Positions 1-8,822 of a stretch of DNA of 64,000 bases are shown here, one piece after another. Both the position numbers and the translations under genes were made by a program. The DNA is from Arthrobacter sp. ISL-95 (GTDB lineage Bacteria; Actinomycetota; Actinomycetes; Actinomycetales; Micrococcaceae). Every line of letters begins with the position of its first letter. Within the stretch, counting starts at the first letter, position 1. The notes beneath the pieces were generated by a model. The model made no database searches. It was not told where the DNA came from and saw nothing but the letters and a program-made list of their open reading frames with translations. The stretch lies in the NCBI RefSeq assembly GCF_018613695.1, contig NZ_JAGGPR010000007.1, positions 62,001 to 126,000 of the forward strand, written 5' to 3'.

Positions 1-422
1 TGGCCGAAGACGGCGTCACCGTGGACCTGCACAAGGGCAAGGCAACGATTTCCGGGAGGGTCACCGCAGGGCTGGTCTTCGTTGATGGTGACAACGTCGG
101 CGGCACCACCGAAGACACCCTGCGTGAGCGCCGGCAACTGGCCGAGGAAGGATCCGTGACGGTCTTGGCCATCCTCGACGCGGCCTCAAACGAATTGGCC
201 GAGCCGGCGGAGTTCTTCACCCGTGGTTTCGCCTGCACCGAGGCGGACCTGGACAAGGCCGCCGCTGCTGTGGCCAAGGCGATCGGGCAGGCAGCGCAGT
301 CCCGCAGCGGCCGCGGAGCGTCCACGGACCCGGAGGAAGTGATCGAGAAGGCGACCGCTGACTGGATGCGCCGGTACTACAACCGGGCACCGGTAGTGAC
401 GGCGATCGTCGTGGACGCCTGA
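1..422 (+). CDS. rnj: Ribonuclease J, C-terminal part (cut by window edge)
   Basis: The frame is open from the first bases of the window and ends at 422, so this is the 3' end of a longer gene. The roughly 140 residues match the end of the RNase J beta-CASP linker and the C-terminal domain: a GLVFVDG turn, a line of acidic residues around TLRERRQLAEEG, and a closing RRYYNRAPVV segment. RNase J is a metallo-beta-lactamase-fold exo/endoribonuclease that matures and degrades RNA in the cytoplasm of actinobacteria and firmicutes. The catalytic domain lies upstream of the window. It is a chromosomal housekeeping gene. A strong hairpin follows at 448-481. Confidence 0.85.
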   Translation, partial: AEDGVTVDLHKGKATISGRVTAGLVFVDGDNVGGTTEDTLRERRQLAEEGSVTVLAILDAASNELAEPAEFFTRGFACTEADLDKAAAAVAKAIGQAAQSRSGRGASTDPEEVIEKATADWMRRYYNRAPVVTAIVVDA

Positions 423-447
423 ACAGGCCTGGCAGCATGATGCAACG

Positions 448-481
448 GCCCGGATCCGCCCCGTCGGGGCAGGTCCGGGGC
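448..481. terminator. Bidirectional terminator hairpin
   Basis: GCCCGGATCCGCCCC and its near complement GGGGCAGGTCCGGGGC face each other across a 3-base loop, between the convergent RNase J and MFS genes. There is no clear T tract, as is common in high-GC actinobacteria. Confidence 0.6.
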
Positions 482-483
482 GT

Positions 484-1803
484 TCAGTTCGCGCTCACCC
501 GGCCATTGCGCCGAAGAATTCCGCCGGAGCCGCCCGGCGCCGGGCAGAGCAGCGCGAAAACGGCGACTGCCACCGGAATGATGGCGGCGAGAATGCTGGG
601 CACCGTGTAGCCTCCGCTGGTGTCCTTGCCAAGTGAAAACAGGATCGGGCCCAGCGCGGTGGAGCCGACGTTGATCGCTGAGATGACACCGCGTATCCCG
701 CCGATGCTGGCGGTCCCGAAGTAGTGGGCAAGGGCGATTGGCTCCACCGCGCGCACCGCTCCGCCGGCCCCGCCCAGCAACAGGCCATAGATGATCCCGC
801 TGACCGTGCCGCTCACGACCGGCAGGAACAACAGGGCCGCGGCGAGGAGCACCATGGAACCGGCTAGTGCAATGCGCGGGTCCAGGCGGTGTGCGACCGC
901 TCCCAGGATGATGGTTGCGAGGATACCCGTTACGGTTTGGGGGATGAAGTTCGCCGCCGCCTGGGTACTCGATAACCCTTGGGCGGTCAGGATGGAGACC
1001 TGATGGAACGCCAGGGCGGTGGAGAGCATTCCCGTCGCGGCAAGGGCCGCGGCAATGGCCCAAAAGATTGGCGTCCGCGCAGCCTGCTTCCCGCTCCATA
1101 GCTGCTCCACGGGCTGGGAGTGCTTAACCGGCTCATGACCGGGTGCCACAGCAGCCGGGCCAAAGTCCCTACGCGCGAGAGGGACGGGTTGTGTAACGGG
1201 TGGTCGGTGCCGTGGGAGCAGGAGGACCATGGGGAGGATGATGAGCAGAACCGCTGCCGCTTCCAGCCGCCACGCCAACTGCACGCTGCCGGCGCTGATT
1301 ACCCGCTCGATCAGGACCGGGGTGAGGGAGATGCCGGCGGACCCGACGGCTGCGGTGATGCCCACGGCGAGGCCCCTGCGGCGGGTCACCGCCTTGACGA
1401 CCGCTGTTGTCGCGGCCAGGGTGAGCGCTCCCTGGCCCGCCATGCGGAGGAACACGAACCCAGCGCTCAGGCCCACGATTTCGGTTACGAAGCTCATGGC
1501 CAGCAACGTCCCGGAAAAGACCAGGGCAGCGGCTGTGATCACCAGGCGGGCACCCCACCGGTCTAGGGCCCTGCCGATAAAGGGAAGAGCCAGCGCCCCG
1601 GCAAGGGTGCCGATCAGGTAACTGAAGGAGATGTCCGTCCGGCTCACCCCCAGTTGCCGGATCAATGGATCGGTGAAAGGTGAAAGGCCGGCCGTCTGGC
1701 CCGGGGCGCTGGCTGCCGTGATGAGGGCAGCAGCTGTAACGGTCCCGGCCCAGGACGTCCGCCCCATTCCGGTGCCTGCGCCGCGGGGCTGCTTACCCGT
1801 CAC
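484..1803 (-). CDS. MFS transporter
   Basis: This is a 439-residue protein with about 12 hydrophobic segments, typical of the major facilitator superfamily. The N-terminal half has the PFIGRALDRWGAR loop between helices 2 and 3, which is the MFS signature region, and a central hydrophilic linker near residues 200-240. It most resembles the oxalate/formate antiporter-like (OFA) or uncharacterised MFS group; the substrate cannot be read from sequence. The furthest start is a GTG at 1803 inside the terminator of the upstream gene; an ATG at 1767 (MGRTSWAG) is an equally possible start. It is a single gene, convergent with RNase J. Confidence 0.8.
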   Translation of the reverse strand: MTGKQPRGAGTGMGRTSWAGTVTAAALITAASAPGQTAGLSPFTDPLIRQLGVSRTDISFSYLIGTLAGALALPFIGRALDRWGARLVITAAALVFSGTLLAMSFVTEIVGLSAGFVFLRMAGQGALTLAATTAVVKAVTRRRGLAVGITAAVGSAGISLTPVLIERVISAGSVQLAWRLEAAAVLLIILPMVLLLPRHRPPVTQPVPLARRDFGPAAVAPGHEPVKHSQPVEQLWSGKQAARTPIFWAIAAALAATGMLSTALAFHQVSILTAQGLSSTQAAANFIPQTVTGILATIILGAVAHRLDPRIALAGSMVLLAAALLFLPVVSGTVSGIIYGLLLGGAGGAVRAVEPIALAHYFGTASIGGIRGVISAINVGSTALGPILFSLGKDTSGGYTVPSILAAIIPVAVAVFALLCPAPGGSGGILRRNGRVSAN

Positions 1804-1836
1804 TGCCCGCCACCCGTGACGGGGCGGCGGGCAGTG
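1801..1836. terminator. Terminator hairpin after SulP transporter 1
   Basis: CACTGCCCGCC pairs perfectly with GGCGGGCAGTG across a 14-base loop, just downstream of the leftward SulP gene and overlapping the possible GTG start of the MFS gene. Confidence 0.6.
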
Positions 1837-1860
1837 ATGGGTGCGGTGAGGGTTGCGGGG

Positions 1861-3378
1861 TCAGTGGGCGCCGCTGAGCATCCCGCCGAGGCGTTCGCGG
1901 ATGGCGGCGCTGGCGGAGTTGAGCCCTTCAACTTCGACCTCTTTTCCGTAGTGGCGGTACTTGGCGGCGATGGAATCAAGCGCCGCGATGGTGGAAGCAT
2001 CCCACAAGTGGGAATCGTAGAGATCGATGACGATCCGGTCGGGGTCCTCGGCGTATTCGAACTGCATGTACAGGTCGTTGGAGGAGGCGAAGAACAGCTC
2101 GCCGCTGACCTTGTATTTGGCGAAGGTTTCCCCGAAGTGCTCCTCGATGGTGCGCTCTACGCTCATGAAGTGCGCCACCCGGCGGGCGAACGCCACCATG
2201 GCTACGATGACACCGAAGATCACGCCGACGGCGAGGTTGTGGGTGGCGACCGTGAGAATGACGGTCGCGACCATGACGGTGGTTTCACTCTTGGGCATCC
2301 GCTTGAGGGTACTGATGCGGATGCTGTGCCAGTCGAAGGTGGCGATCGAGACGAAGATCATCACCGCGACCAGGGCGGCCATCGGGATCAGGGCCACGAT
2401 GTCGCCCAGGGCTACGACCAGGATCAGGACGAAGACGCCGGCGAGGAACGTTGAGATCCTGGTCCGGGCGCCGGAGGCTTTGACGTTGATCATGGTCTGG
2501 CCCACCATGGTACAGCCGCCCATGCCGCCGAAGAAGCCTGAGATGACGTTCGCGACGCCCTGTCCCCAGGACTCACGGGTCTTGAATGAGTGCGTGTCGG
2601 TCACGTCATCGACCAGTTTGGCGGTCATCAGTGATTCCATCAGTCCCACCACGGCCATGCCGGCCGCGAACGGGGCGATGATCTGGAAGGTCTCAAAGTT
2701 CAGCGGAACATTCGGGAAGAACAGGGACGGGAGGCTGTCAGGCAGCTCACCCTTGCCGCCCACGGTGGGAACGTTGATGGCGAACAGAATGGCGACGGCG
2801 GTCAGGACCACGATGGCGACCAGGGGCGCCGGGACCACTTTGGTGATCCGGGGCAGCAGGAAAATGATGACAAGTCCGACGGCGACCAGCGGGTAGACCA
2901 TCCATGGCACCCCGATCAGCTCCGGGAGCTGGGAGGTGAAGATCAGGATGGCCAGGGCGTTGACGAATCCGACCATGACCGAGCGCGGGATGAAGCGCAT
3001 CAGTTTCGCAACCCCCAGCAGGCCCAGGATGATCTGGAAGATGCCGGCGAGGATGACGGCGGCGATGAAGTAGTCGATGCCGTGGGACTTCACCAGGGGT
3101 GCGATGACAAGCGCCGTGGCGGCGGTGGCCGCGGAAATCATCGCCGGGCGCCCGCCCAGGAACGCGATGGACACCGCCATCGTAAACGAGGCGAACAATC
3201 CCACCCGCGGGTCGACGCCGGCGATCAGGGAGAATGCGATGGCCTCCGGAATCAGGGCCAGGGCGACGACAAGCCCGGCGAGGACCTCGGTGCGGAGCAG
3301 ACGGGGGGACCGAAGCGTTCGCCAGACGGACTGGCGTTGCTCCGGTGTCAGGGTTGGCGCGTGGGCGGCAACAGTCAT
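1861..3378 (-). CDS. SulP family inorganic anion transporter (copy 1)
   Basis: This 505-residue protein is a secondary transporter of the SLC26/SulP family, which moves sulfate, bicarbonate or related anions across the membrane. The sequence shows the SulP core (GLVVALALIPEAIAFS near residue 35, then FASFTMAV and GGRPAMISAAT) and 10-12 membrane segments. A C-terminal cytoplasmic STAS domain follows (about residues 400-490, with IVIDLYDSHLWDASTIAALD). I chose the ATG at 3378 because GGAG lies 6 bases upstream and it aligns with the starts of the two paralogues at 8823 and 44838. It is divergent from a MerR regulator with a shared operator at 3495. It is the most diverged of the three copies. 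The substrate is not shown by sequence. Confidence 0.92.
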   Translation of the reverse strand: MTVAAHAPTLTPEQRQSVWRTLRSPRLLRTEVLAGLVVALALIPEAIAFSLIAGVDPRVGLFASFTMAVSIAFLGGRPAMISAATAATALVIAPLVKSHGIDYFIAAVILAGIFQIILGLLGVAKLMRFIPRSVMVGFVNALAILIFTSQLPELIGVPWMVYPLVAVGLVIIFLLPRITKVVPAPLVAIVVLTAVAILFAINVPTVGGKGELPDSLPSLFFPNVPLNFETFQIIAPFAAGMAVVGLMESLMTAKLVDDVTDTHSFKTRESWGQGVANVISGFFGGMGGCTMVGQTMINVKASGARTRISTFLAGVFVLILVVALGDIVALIPMAALVAVMIFVSIATFDWHSIRISTLKRMPKSETTVMVATVILTVATHNLAVGVIFGVIVAMVAFARRVAHFMSVERTIEEHFGETFAKYKVSGELFFASSNDLYMQFEYAEDPDRIVIDLYDSHLWDASTIAALDSIAAKYRHYGKEVEVEGLNSASAAIRERLGGMLSGAH

Positions 3379-3494
3379 GCGGGCTCCATTCATGGGGTTA
3401 TGGGGCAGGCGAATGCCCCGACGGTGCAAGTGGTGGGTGGGCGCCGCGTCGCGCCCGGTAAGAGTAGGGAGACCCTTAGGCCTGACTCCAACTG

Positions 3495-3515
3495 TACTCT
3501 AACGTAATGGTAGAC
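3495..3515 (+). promoter_or_regulatory. MerR-type operator O1
   Basis: TACTCTAACGTAATGGTAGA is one of four near-identical 21-bp imperfect palindromes in the window, all reading in the direction of a merR gene or of the acyltransferase at 5669. It ends 37 bases before merR1 and about 117 bases from SulP copy 1, so one site could control both divergent genes. The assignment to MerR is inferred from its recurrence next to merR genes. Confidence 0.65.
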
Positions 3516-3552
3516 TTCCAATCAGTAGCCGTAACCAGCCGGGAGGAAGACT

Positions 3553-3913
3553 GTGCACATTGGGGAACTGGCCCACCGTACCGCCCTGTCACTGCGGACC
3601 ATCAGGCACTACGATCGAGTGGGTCTTCTCCATCCAAGCGCCCGGACCGAGGGTGGTTTCCGGGTGTACTCCGAGGAGGATTACGAGCGCTTGCTCCTGA
3701 TCCGGCAGGTCAAGGTCCCTGGGCTTCGGCCTGGATGAAATCGCGGAAATGCTTGGGATCCTGACATCCGGCACCCATTTGGGTGTGGAGGCCGTCAAGG
3801 CTGACCTTGAATCGATGCTGCGTGAGGCCCTGTCCAGAAGGGACGCTCTGGCCTCGGACCTGGGGCGGGCGGATGAGTTCATTGCCGTGATCACCGACAG
3901 GATGGCCAGCTGA
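3553..3913 (+). pseudogene. MerR family regulator 1 (frameshifted)
   Basis: The GTG at 3553 follows GGGAGGAAG and opens a MerR winged helix: MHIGELAHRTALSLRTIRHY, then GGFRVYSEEDYERL. After codon AAG at 3712-3714 one extra base shifts the frame; the correct continuation (LGFGLDEIAEMLGIL to DEFIAVITDRMAS) runs from 3716 to the TGA at 3911-3913. As written, translation stops after 61 residues with the DNA-binding domain but no dimerisation helix. No Cys-rich metal loop is visible, so the signal is unknown. It is divergent from SulP copy 1. The intact homologue is at 8265-8645. The shift may be a real mutation or a sequence error. Confidence 0.85.
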
Positions 3914-3948
3914 CCATACCCTGAGGTTGCCAGCCCGGCCTTTTGGTA

Positions 3949-5550
3949 TCAGGAGCCGATCGTGGTGAGTTCCAGGCCGGGGTTATCCCTGCGGAAGTGC
4001 TCCAGTTTCCAGCGGTCGGTAAAAAGTACCAGGTTCTCACCGTCGGAGCGGTGCATGATTTCGCCTCCGAGGAAGGTTTCGGGTGGGCGGGTGCTTGCGG
4101 CGCCCAGCCTCATGGCCAGGGTATAAGGCAAGGGCTCAAAGGTTGCCGGAGCGTGGAACTCCTTGGCCATGCGCTCTTGGGCCACTTCGAACTGCAAAGC
4201 GCCCACGGCTGCCAGAACGGGTGCCTGGTCCCCGCGCCGGTCCGAGCGCAGAACCTGGACGACCCCTTCGTGTTCGAGCCCGGTAATGCCGCGCCGGAAC
4301 TGTTTGTACCGGCCCGGATCCACGGCCCGGGCCACGGAAAAGAGTTCCGGAGCAAAGTGCGGTATTTCCGGGAATCGGACCTCGCCCTCCGCGGAGAGGC
4401 TGTCGCCAACGCGCAGGCTGGCGGCGTTGACGAGTCCCACGATGTCCCCGGGCCAGGCCAGGTCGAGGACTTCCCGGCTGCGGCCAATGACGCGGTGGGC
4501 GTACTTTGTAGCGAATGGCCTGCCCAGGCGGGCGTTGGTCAAAATCATGCCGCGCTCGAACACCCCTGAACAGACCCGCAGAAAAGCGATGTGATCGCGG
4601 TGCGCAGCGTCCTGTCCGGATTGGACTTTGAAAACGAATCCGGAGAAGCCGGCGTCCACCGGCTGGTGCCCGCCGTCGGTTGTGCGCCGTGCCGAGGGGC
4701 CCGGGCCAAGATCGGCGAGCACATCGAGCAGCTGCCGAACCCCGAAGTTCTTGGCCGCAGCGGTGAACAAAACCGGGGTCTGCTTCGCCCCATGAAAAGC
4801 TGCCCGGTCAAATCCTCCGTTGGTGGCCTGCACAAGGTCAGCCTCCTCCAGTGCCGCCGCCCACTGCAGGCCCGGACCGTCAGGCAGCTCGGAAAGGGCG
4901 GTGGTCCGCTCCCTGCAGGGCAATGCCCCGCCCCGGACCGCTTCGAGACTCACCGCCTCGTGGCGGCGCAGGTCAAGAAGCCCATGGAAGTCACCTGCCT
5001 TCCCGGTGGGCCAGGTCAACGGCACGGCAGCCATTCCGGTCTGTTCCTCTATGCCGTCGATCAGATCCAGGGCTTCAAGCCCGGGCCGGTCCCACTTATT
5101 AATCACCGTAATGATCGGAAGACCACGGCGCCGGCACACGGCCAGGAGCTTGAGAGTTTGGGGCTCAAAACCCTTGGCGGCATCAATCAGCATCACCGCG
5201 AAGTCCACAGCGGCAAGAACCCGATAGCTATCCTCCGAAAAGTCTGCGTGACCCGGAGTATCAACGACATTCAGAACGGCGCCGCGGTGGCTCAGTTGAA
5301 GCGCGGCGGAGCTAACCGAGATACCCCGCTCCTGCTCCATGCCCATCCAGTCCGACACCGTCCCATGCCGACTGGACTTACCATGCGTGACGCCGGCATC
5401 TTTGATCACACTGGAATAGAGCGCCAGGGACTCAGTCAGAGTCGACTTCCCGGCATCGGGATGGGAGATGACCGCGAACGTCCGCCGCCGGTCCGCCTCA
5501 TCAAGGACTGCCGGGCCGTTCACGGTGGCGATGGTTAGCGTCCTGGTCAT
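3949..5550 (-). CDS. prfC: Peptide chain release factor 3 (RF3)
   Basis: This is a 533-residue translational GTPase that recycles RF1/RF2 from terminating ribosomes in the cytoplasm. G-domain motifs are complete: SHPDAGKST (G1, residues 29-37), the switch I region around RGISVSSAAL, DTPGHADFSEDSYR (G3) and NKWDRPG (G4). They are followed by the RF3 domain II (FVFKVQ, AHRDHIAFLRV) and the C-terminal domain ending in the RWKLEHF segment. Length is close to the usual 525-530. It starts at an ATG at 5550 and is divergent from an acyltransferase gene. The 118-base gap carries operator O2, which matches the MerR sites beside the SulP genes. Confidence 0.93.
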   Translation of the reverse strand: MTRTLTIATVNGPAVLDEADRRRTFAVISHPDAGKSTLTESLALYSSVIKDAGVTHGKSSRHGTVSDWMGMEQERGISVSSAALQLSHRGAVLNVVDTPGHADFSEDSYRVLAAVDFAVMLIDAAKGFEPQTLKLLAVCRRRGLPIITVINKWDRPGLEALDLIDGIEEQTGMAAVPLTWPTGKAGDFHGLLDLRRHEAVSLEAVRGGALPCRERTTALSELPDGPGLQWAAALEEADLVQATNGGFDRAAFHGAKQTPVLFTAAAKNFGVRQLLDVLADLGPGPSARRTTDGGHQPVDAGFSGFVFKVQSGQDAAHRDHIAFLRVCSGVFERGMILTNARLGRPFATKYAHRVIGRSREVLDLAWPGDIVGLVNAASLRVGDSLSAEGEVRFPEIPHFAPELFSVARAVDPGRYKQFRRGITGLEHEGVVQVLRSDRRGDQAPVLAAVGALQFEVAQERMAKEFHAPATFEPLPYTLAMRLGAASTRPPETFLGGEIMHRSDGENLVLFTDRWKLEHFRRDNPGLELTTIGS

Positions 5551-5602
5551 TTCGGCCTTTCCTTGCTCTTTGGGGGGCGGTACGTCAACACCGGTTACAC
5601 CC

Positions 5603-5623
5603 TACCCTAACGTTAGGTTAGAG
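5603..5623 (+). promoter_or_regulatory. MerR-type operator O2
   Basis: TACCCTAACGTTAGGTTAGA is the most symmetric of the four sites: CTACCCTAAC against GTTAGGTTAG, 9 of 10 pairs. It lies between prfC (leftward) and the acyltransferase (rightward, start 46 bases away). This implies that one or both belong to the MerR/SulP regulon. Confidence 0.6.
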
Positions 5624-5668
5624 TATAAGGCGGAGCCTTTCACCCGGACCGGCCATGCAGGGAGTATT

Positions 5669-7772
5669 TTGACGATCACCACCCAAGCAGCGCAGGCTGC
5701 TGAGCCGAGGGTCCGAACGCGCTTCCGGCCCGAGGTCGAAGGGCTGCGTGCCGTCGCCCTGCTCATCGTCGTTCTCTATCACGTCTGGCTCGGCCGGGTT
5801 TCCGGTGGTGTCGACGTCTTCCTGCTGGTCTCGGCATTCCTGCTCACGGTGTCCTTCACGGAACGGGTGGGTTCCGGGGAACCGTTCGCGCTGCGGCGGT
5901 ACTGGGTGAGGGTTTTCAGTCGACTGGTTCCGCCAGCGGTGATTGTGCTGCTGGCCACTTTGGCTGCAGGGGCTGCCTTTTTCCCGCAGGTCCGCTGGGG
6001 AGAACTGATTGACCATGCATGGGCGTCGTTGTTCTACGTGCAGAATTGGGCGATGGCGTTTGGTGCCGTGGATTACCACGCCGCCCAAGCAGCCACTGCA
6101 AGCCCCTTCCAGCACTTTTGGTCACTATCGATTCAGGGTCAGGTTTTCATCCTCTGGCCCCTCCTGCTGCTGGGGACACAGGCTGCTGCTCGCCTGACAG
6201 GGGCATCATTCCGGACCCTCGCCACCATCTTGTTCGGGACGGTCTTCGCTCTCTCACTGACGTTTTCAATCCAGGAAACAGCGGCCAACCAGTCCTTTGC
6301 CTACTTCGACACCCGAGCCCGGCTGTGGGAATTCGCTCTGGGATCGTTGCTGGCCCTAGCGCTTCCCTGGCTTCGACCAGGAAAAGTCCTGCGGGTTGTC
6401 CTGGGATGGGTGGGCCTGGCGGCGATCCTCCTCTGCGGCGCAGCAATCCAGGTGGACAACCAGTTTCCCGGCTGGGTAGCCCTCATCCCGACTCTGGGCG
6501 CGGCCATGGTCATCACCGCAGCCCGGACCGGCCATCGCATGGGAGCAGACAGGTTTCTGACCGCCACGCCGGTGCGCCGACTCGGTGGGATCTCCTACGC
6601 CTTGTACCTGTGGCACTGGCCAATACTGATCGGCTACCTGGTCCTTGCCGAGACGGGCGAAGTCACGGCGGTGGCGGGTTGCTTGATTATTGGGGTCTCA
6701 GCCCTCCTCGCCTGGCTGACCACCTGGCTGGTGGAACGGCCCCTACGTTCATGGGGCTGGATGAACCGGCGTAAACGCCGCAGCGCCGGGATCACGATCG
6801 CCCTGACGATCGCCGTTGCCATCCCCTTGGGCGGCTGGGAAACCCGTATAGGACTTACTGAACGAGAACTCCAAACACAGGCAACGCGCCTTAACCCCGG
6901 CGCCGCTGCGCTGGAACCGGACTTCGCCCTGCAGGACCTGCCCGAGGCGCCGCTTATCCCGGCTGAAACGGCACTGGATGAGGAATGGGGAACGGCTGGG
7001 CCGGCCTGCATCCCCGGCTATGCTCCCATAAGTTCAGCGCTGGAGTCCTGCCAGCAGATCGAGCCCGACGCCGGCGTCGCCAAAACCATCGTCGTGATCG
7101 GCGACTCGCATGCACAACAGCTCATGCCAGCCTTGGTTCCCATAGCCCGTGAGAACAATTGGAGACTCATCTCCCTGCTGAAGAACGCGTGCCGGTACGG
7201 CGCCGATTCGTCCGCGCGCAATCAAGAGTGCAACGACCGGAATGATGCCGCCAAAGAGTACGTCCTTGCCCTCGGTCCGGACGCTGTGCTGACCCATGGA
7301 ACCCTGAGCTACCCAGGAAAAACCCCGGGAAGGGCTTGTCCCCGGATACGAGGAAGGCATTCGGCCCTTCCTTGAGGCCGGCATCGAAGTCGTGGCGGTG
7401 CGCGACAACCCGCGGTTTCCGTTCCACATGTTCGCCTGCGTCGGGCTTTATGGCCAGAATTCCGCTGAATGCAATCCCGCCCGATCCGAGGTCCTGCTCA
7501 CAGGGAATCCCCTGGATGAACTGTCAGCGCGCGAACCTCTGCTGCATTCCGTGGACCTCACTGACAGCATCTGCACCGCCACCGCCTGCCCGGCCGTGGT
7601 GGGAAATGTCTACGTCTACCGCGACCACGACCACCTCAACAAAAGCTACGTCGAAACCATGAGGCCTGCCATGGAGCGTGGTGTGCTGGCCGCCACCGGG
7701 TGGGGCAGCGGAGGCCCGGCCCAAAAACACCCGGCGTCACCTCCATTAACCGAAGTCAAGGAGCCAGAGTGA
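5669..7772 (+). pseudogene. OafA-type acyltransferase with SGNH domain (copy 1, frameshifted)
   Basis: An acyltransferase-3 membrane domain (RFRPEVEGLRAVALLIVVLYHVW, about 10 membrane segments) is followed by an SGNH hydrolase-like domain with VVIGDSHAQQL. Such proteins O-acylate cell-surface glycans or peptidoglycan. I chose a TTG start at 5669 because GGGAG precedes it and it aligns with the intact paralogue at 33493. Near 7316-7334 (an AAAAACCCCGGG run) the frame moves by +1. Without the shift translation stops at 7375; the correct frame continues through VRDNPRFPF and the DHDHLN active-site region to the TGA at 7770-7772. That TGA overlaps the GTG start of the next gene, which supports the downstream frame as the original one. 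Confidence 0.85.
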
Positions 7773-8185
7773 AATCCCCTGAGACCGTTTCCCACAATAA
7801 CCTGCTCGACCTCGGCGGCGCCGCGGAAGCCGCTAGTATTCCTGCCGATTCCATCCGGCATTTGGTCGCTCTAAGGATCATCAAACCCATCGAACACGAT
7901 CCTGTGGATGGTCCCCTTTTCAGCATGGAGCAAACCCCGTTGTTGGAAATTCTCAACGCCATGAGCGTGCTGAACTTCCGTCTCGAGGAGATGCGCGACA
8001 TGGTCCGTGTCGTGGAAACACTTGGCCGTTTCCCGGCGTCCGAAAGCGCCGGGCGATACCGGATCCGGCTCGGCCTGTTCGCTGAGGCCCTTCAACGACG
8101 GCCGGTGGTCACGACCGAGCAACAGAGATCCAAAAACACCCTGGTCCACGCGCTCGTCTCCCGATACACCTGGCTCAACGCCTAA
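7769..8185 (+). CDS. MerR-like regulator, divergent
   Basis: The 138-residue product starts at a GTG at 7769, behind AAGGAG, and overlaps the acyltransferase stop (GTGA), so the two are translationally coupled. The N-terminal 75 residues resemble a degenerate MerR winged helix (LDLGGAAEAASIPADSIRHL, then FSMEQTPLLEILNAM and FRLEEMRDMVRVVETLG); the recognition helix is poorly conserved. The C-terminus is Arg/Gln-rich and helical. It may be an accessory regulator of the acyltransferase or of the MerR regulon. Function is inferred only from this weak similarity and the operon position. Confidence 0.55.
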   Translation: MKSPETVSHNNLLDLGGAAEAASIPADSIRHLVALRIIKPIEHDPVDGPLFSMEQTPLLEILNAMSVLNFRLEEMRDMVRVVETLGRFPASESAGRYRIRLGLFAEALQRRPVVTTEQQRSKNTLVHALVSRYTWLNA

Positions 8186-8211
8186 CGGAGCCGGACAAAG
8201 CCCTGGAACCC

Positions 8212-8259
8212 TGAGTGCGCGCCGGGCAGAGGAGTCAACTTTCTCCCGGCACGCACTCA
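8212..8259. terminator. Bidirectional terminator between convergent regulators
   Basis: TGAGTGCGCGCCGGG pairs with CCCGGCACGCACTCA (14 of 15). The same hairpin, with the same GAGTGAC-like spacer bases, recurs at 45399-45440 after MerR regulator 3, showing that the cassettes were copied with their terminator. Confidence 0.75.
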
Positions 8260-8264
8260 CAGCC

Positions 8265-8645
8265 TCAGACGCTCTTGCCCATCAACTCAATAAACTCATC
8301 AGCCTGCGCAAGGTTCCGGGCCATCTTGGCCCTCTGCGCGGTGGCCTGGTCCATGAACTCAGAAAGCCGGGCCGCCCCCACTCGGCCGTTCGCCGAGTCC
8401 TGGTCCGCCAGAATGCCCAGAATTTCAGCCATCTCCTCAAGGGTGAAACCCAAAGGTTTCATCTGCTTGATCAACGTCAGGCGTTCTACATCGTTCACCG
8501 CGTAGACACGGAAGCCACCCTCCGTGCGGCTCGTGGCCGGAAGCAACCCCACCTCGTCATAGTGACGGATGGTCCGCAGAGACAGCCCGGTCCTTTCAGC
8601 AAGTTCTCCAATATGCATCGTGCGGCTGCTGGTCCGTTCCGTCAT
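8265..8645 (-). CDS. MerR family regulator 2 (intact)
   Basis: This 126-residue regulator is the only intact one of the three MerR copies. It has the MerR winged helix (MHIGELAERTGLSLRTIRHY, GGFRVYAVNDVERL), the wing-2 helix KPLGFTLEEMAEILGIL, and a C-terminal helix ending QRAKMARNLAQADEFIELM, which would form the antiparallel dimer coil. There are no Cys residues of the metal-sensing kind. The ATG at 8645 is preceded by GGAGG at 6 bases; upstream in-frame ATGs lie inside that ribosome-binding region. It is divergent from SulP copy 2 with operator O3 between them, which predicts autoregulation and control of the transporter. Confidence 0.88.
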   Translation of the reverse strand: MTERTSSRTMHIGELAERTGLSLRTIRHYDEVGLLPATSRTEGGFRVYAVNDVERLTLIKQMKPLGFTLEEMAEILGILADQDSANGRVGAARLSEFMDQATAQRAKMARNLAQADEFIELMGKSV

Positions 8646-8674
8646 GAAGACCTCCATCATGGGCTGGGCACAAA

Positions 8675-8695
8675 CTCTACCACGACGTTAGGGTA
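8675..8695 (-). promoter_or_regulatory. MerR-type operator O3
   Basis: On the minus strand it reads TACCCTAACGTCGTGGTAGA, 29 bases upstream of merR2 and 127 bases from SulP copy 2. It is a member of the four-site family (O1-O4). Confidence 0.65.
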
Positions 8696-8822
8696 GAATT
8701 CAGTGCGGGTTCGAACTTAAAGCCTAGTTCCTGCAGCCCGCACAGGGCGCCTCAACGCCCCCGACCTTCTTCGAAAAACCGAAGGCACCGCCGTGTCTTC
8801 ACGACCATGAATGGAACCAGCA

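Noticed and set aside
3700-3730. Programmed ribosomal frameshift in MerR 1.
   Set aside because: There is no slippery heptamer or following structure, and MerR 3 breaks at a different place, so a programmed event is unlikely.
4591-5538. Long open frame opposite prfC.
   Set aside because: It has no family character, no ribosome-binding site, and lies entirely antisense to a well-conserved gene.
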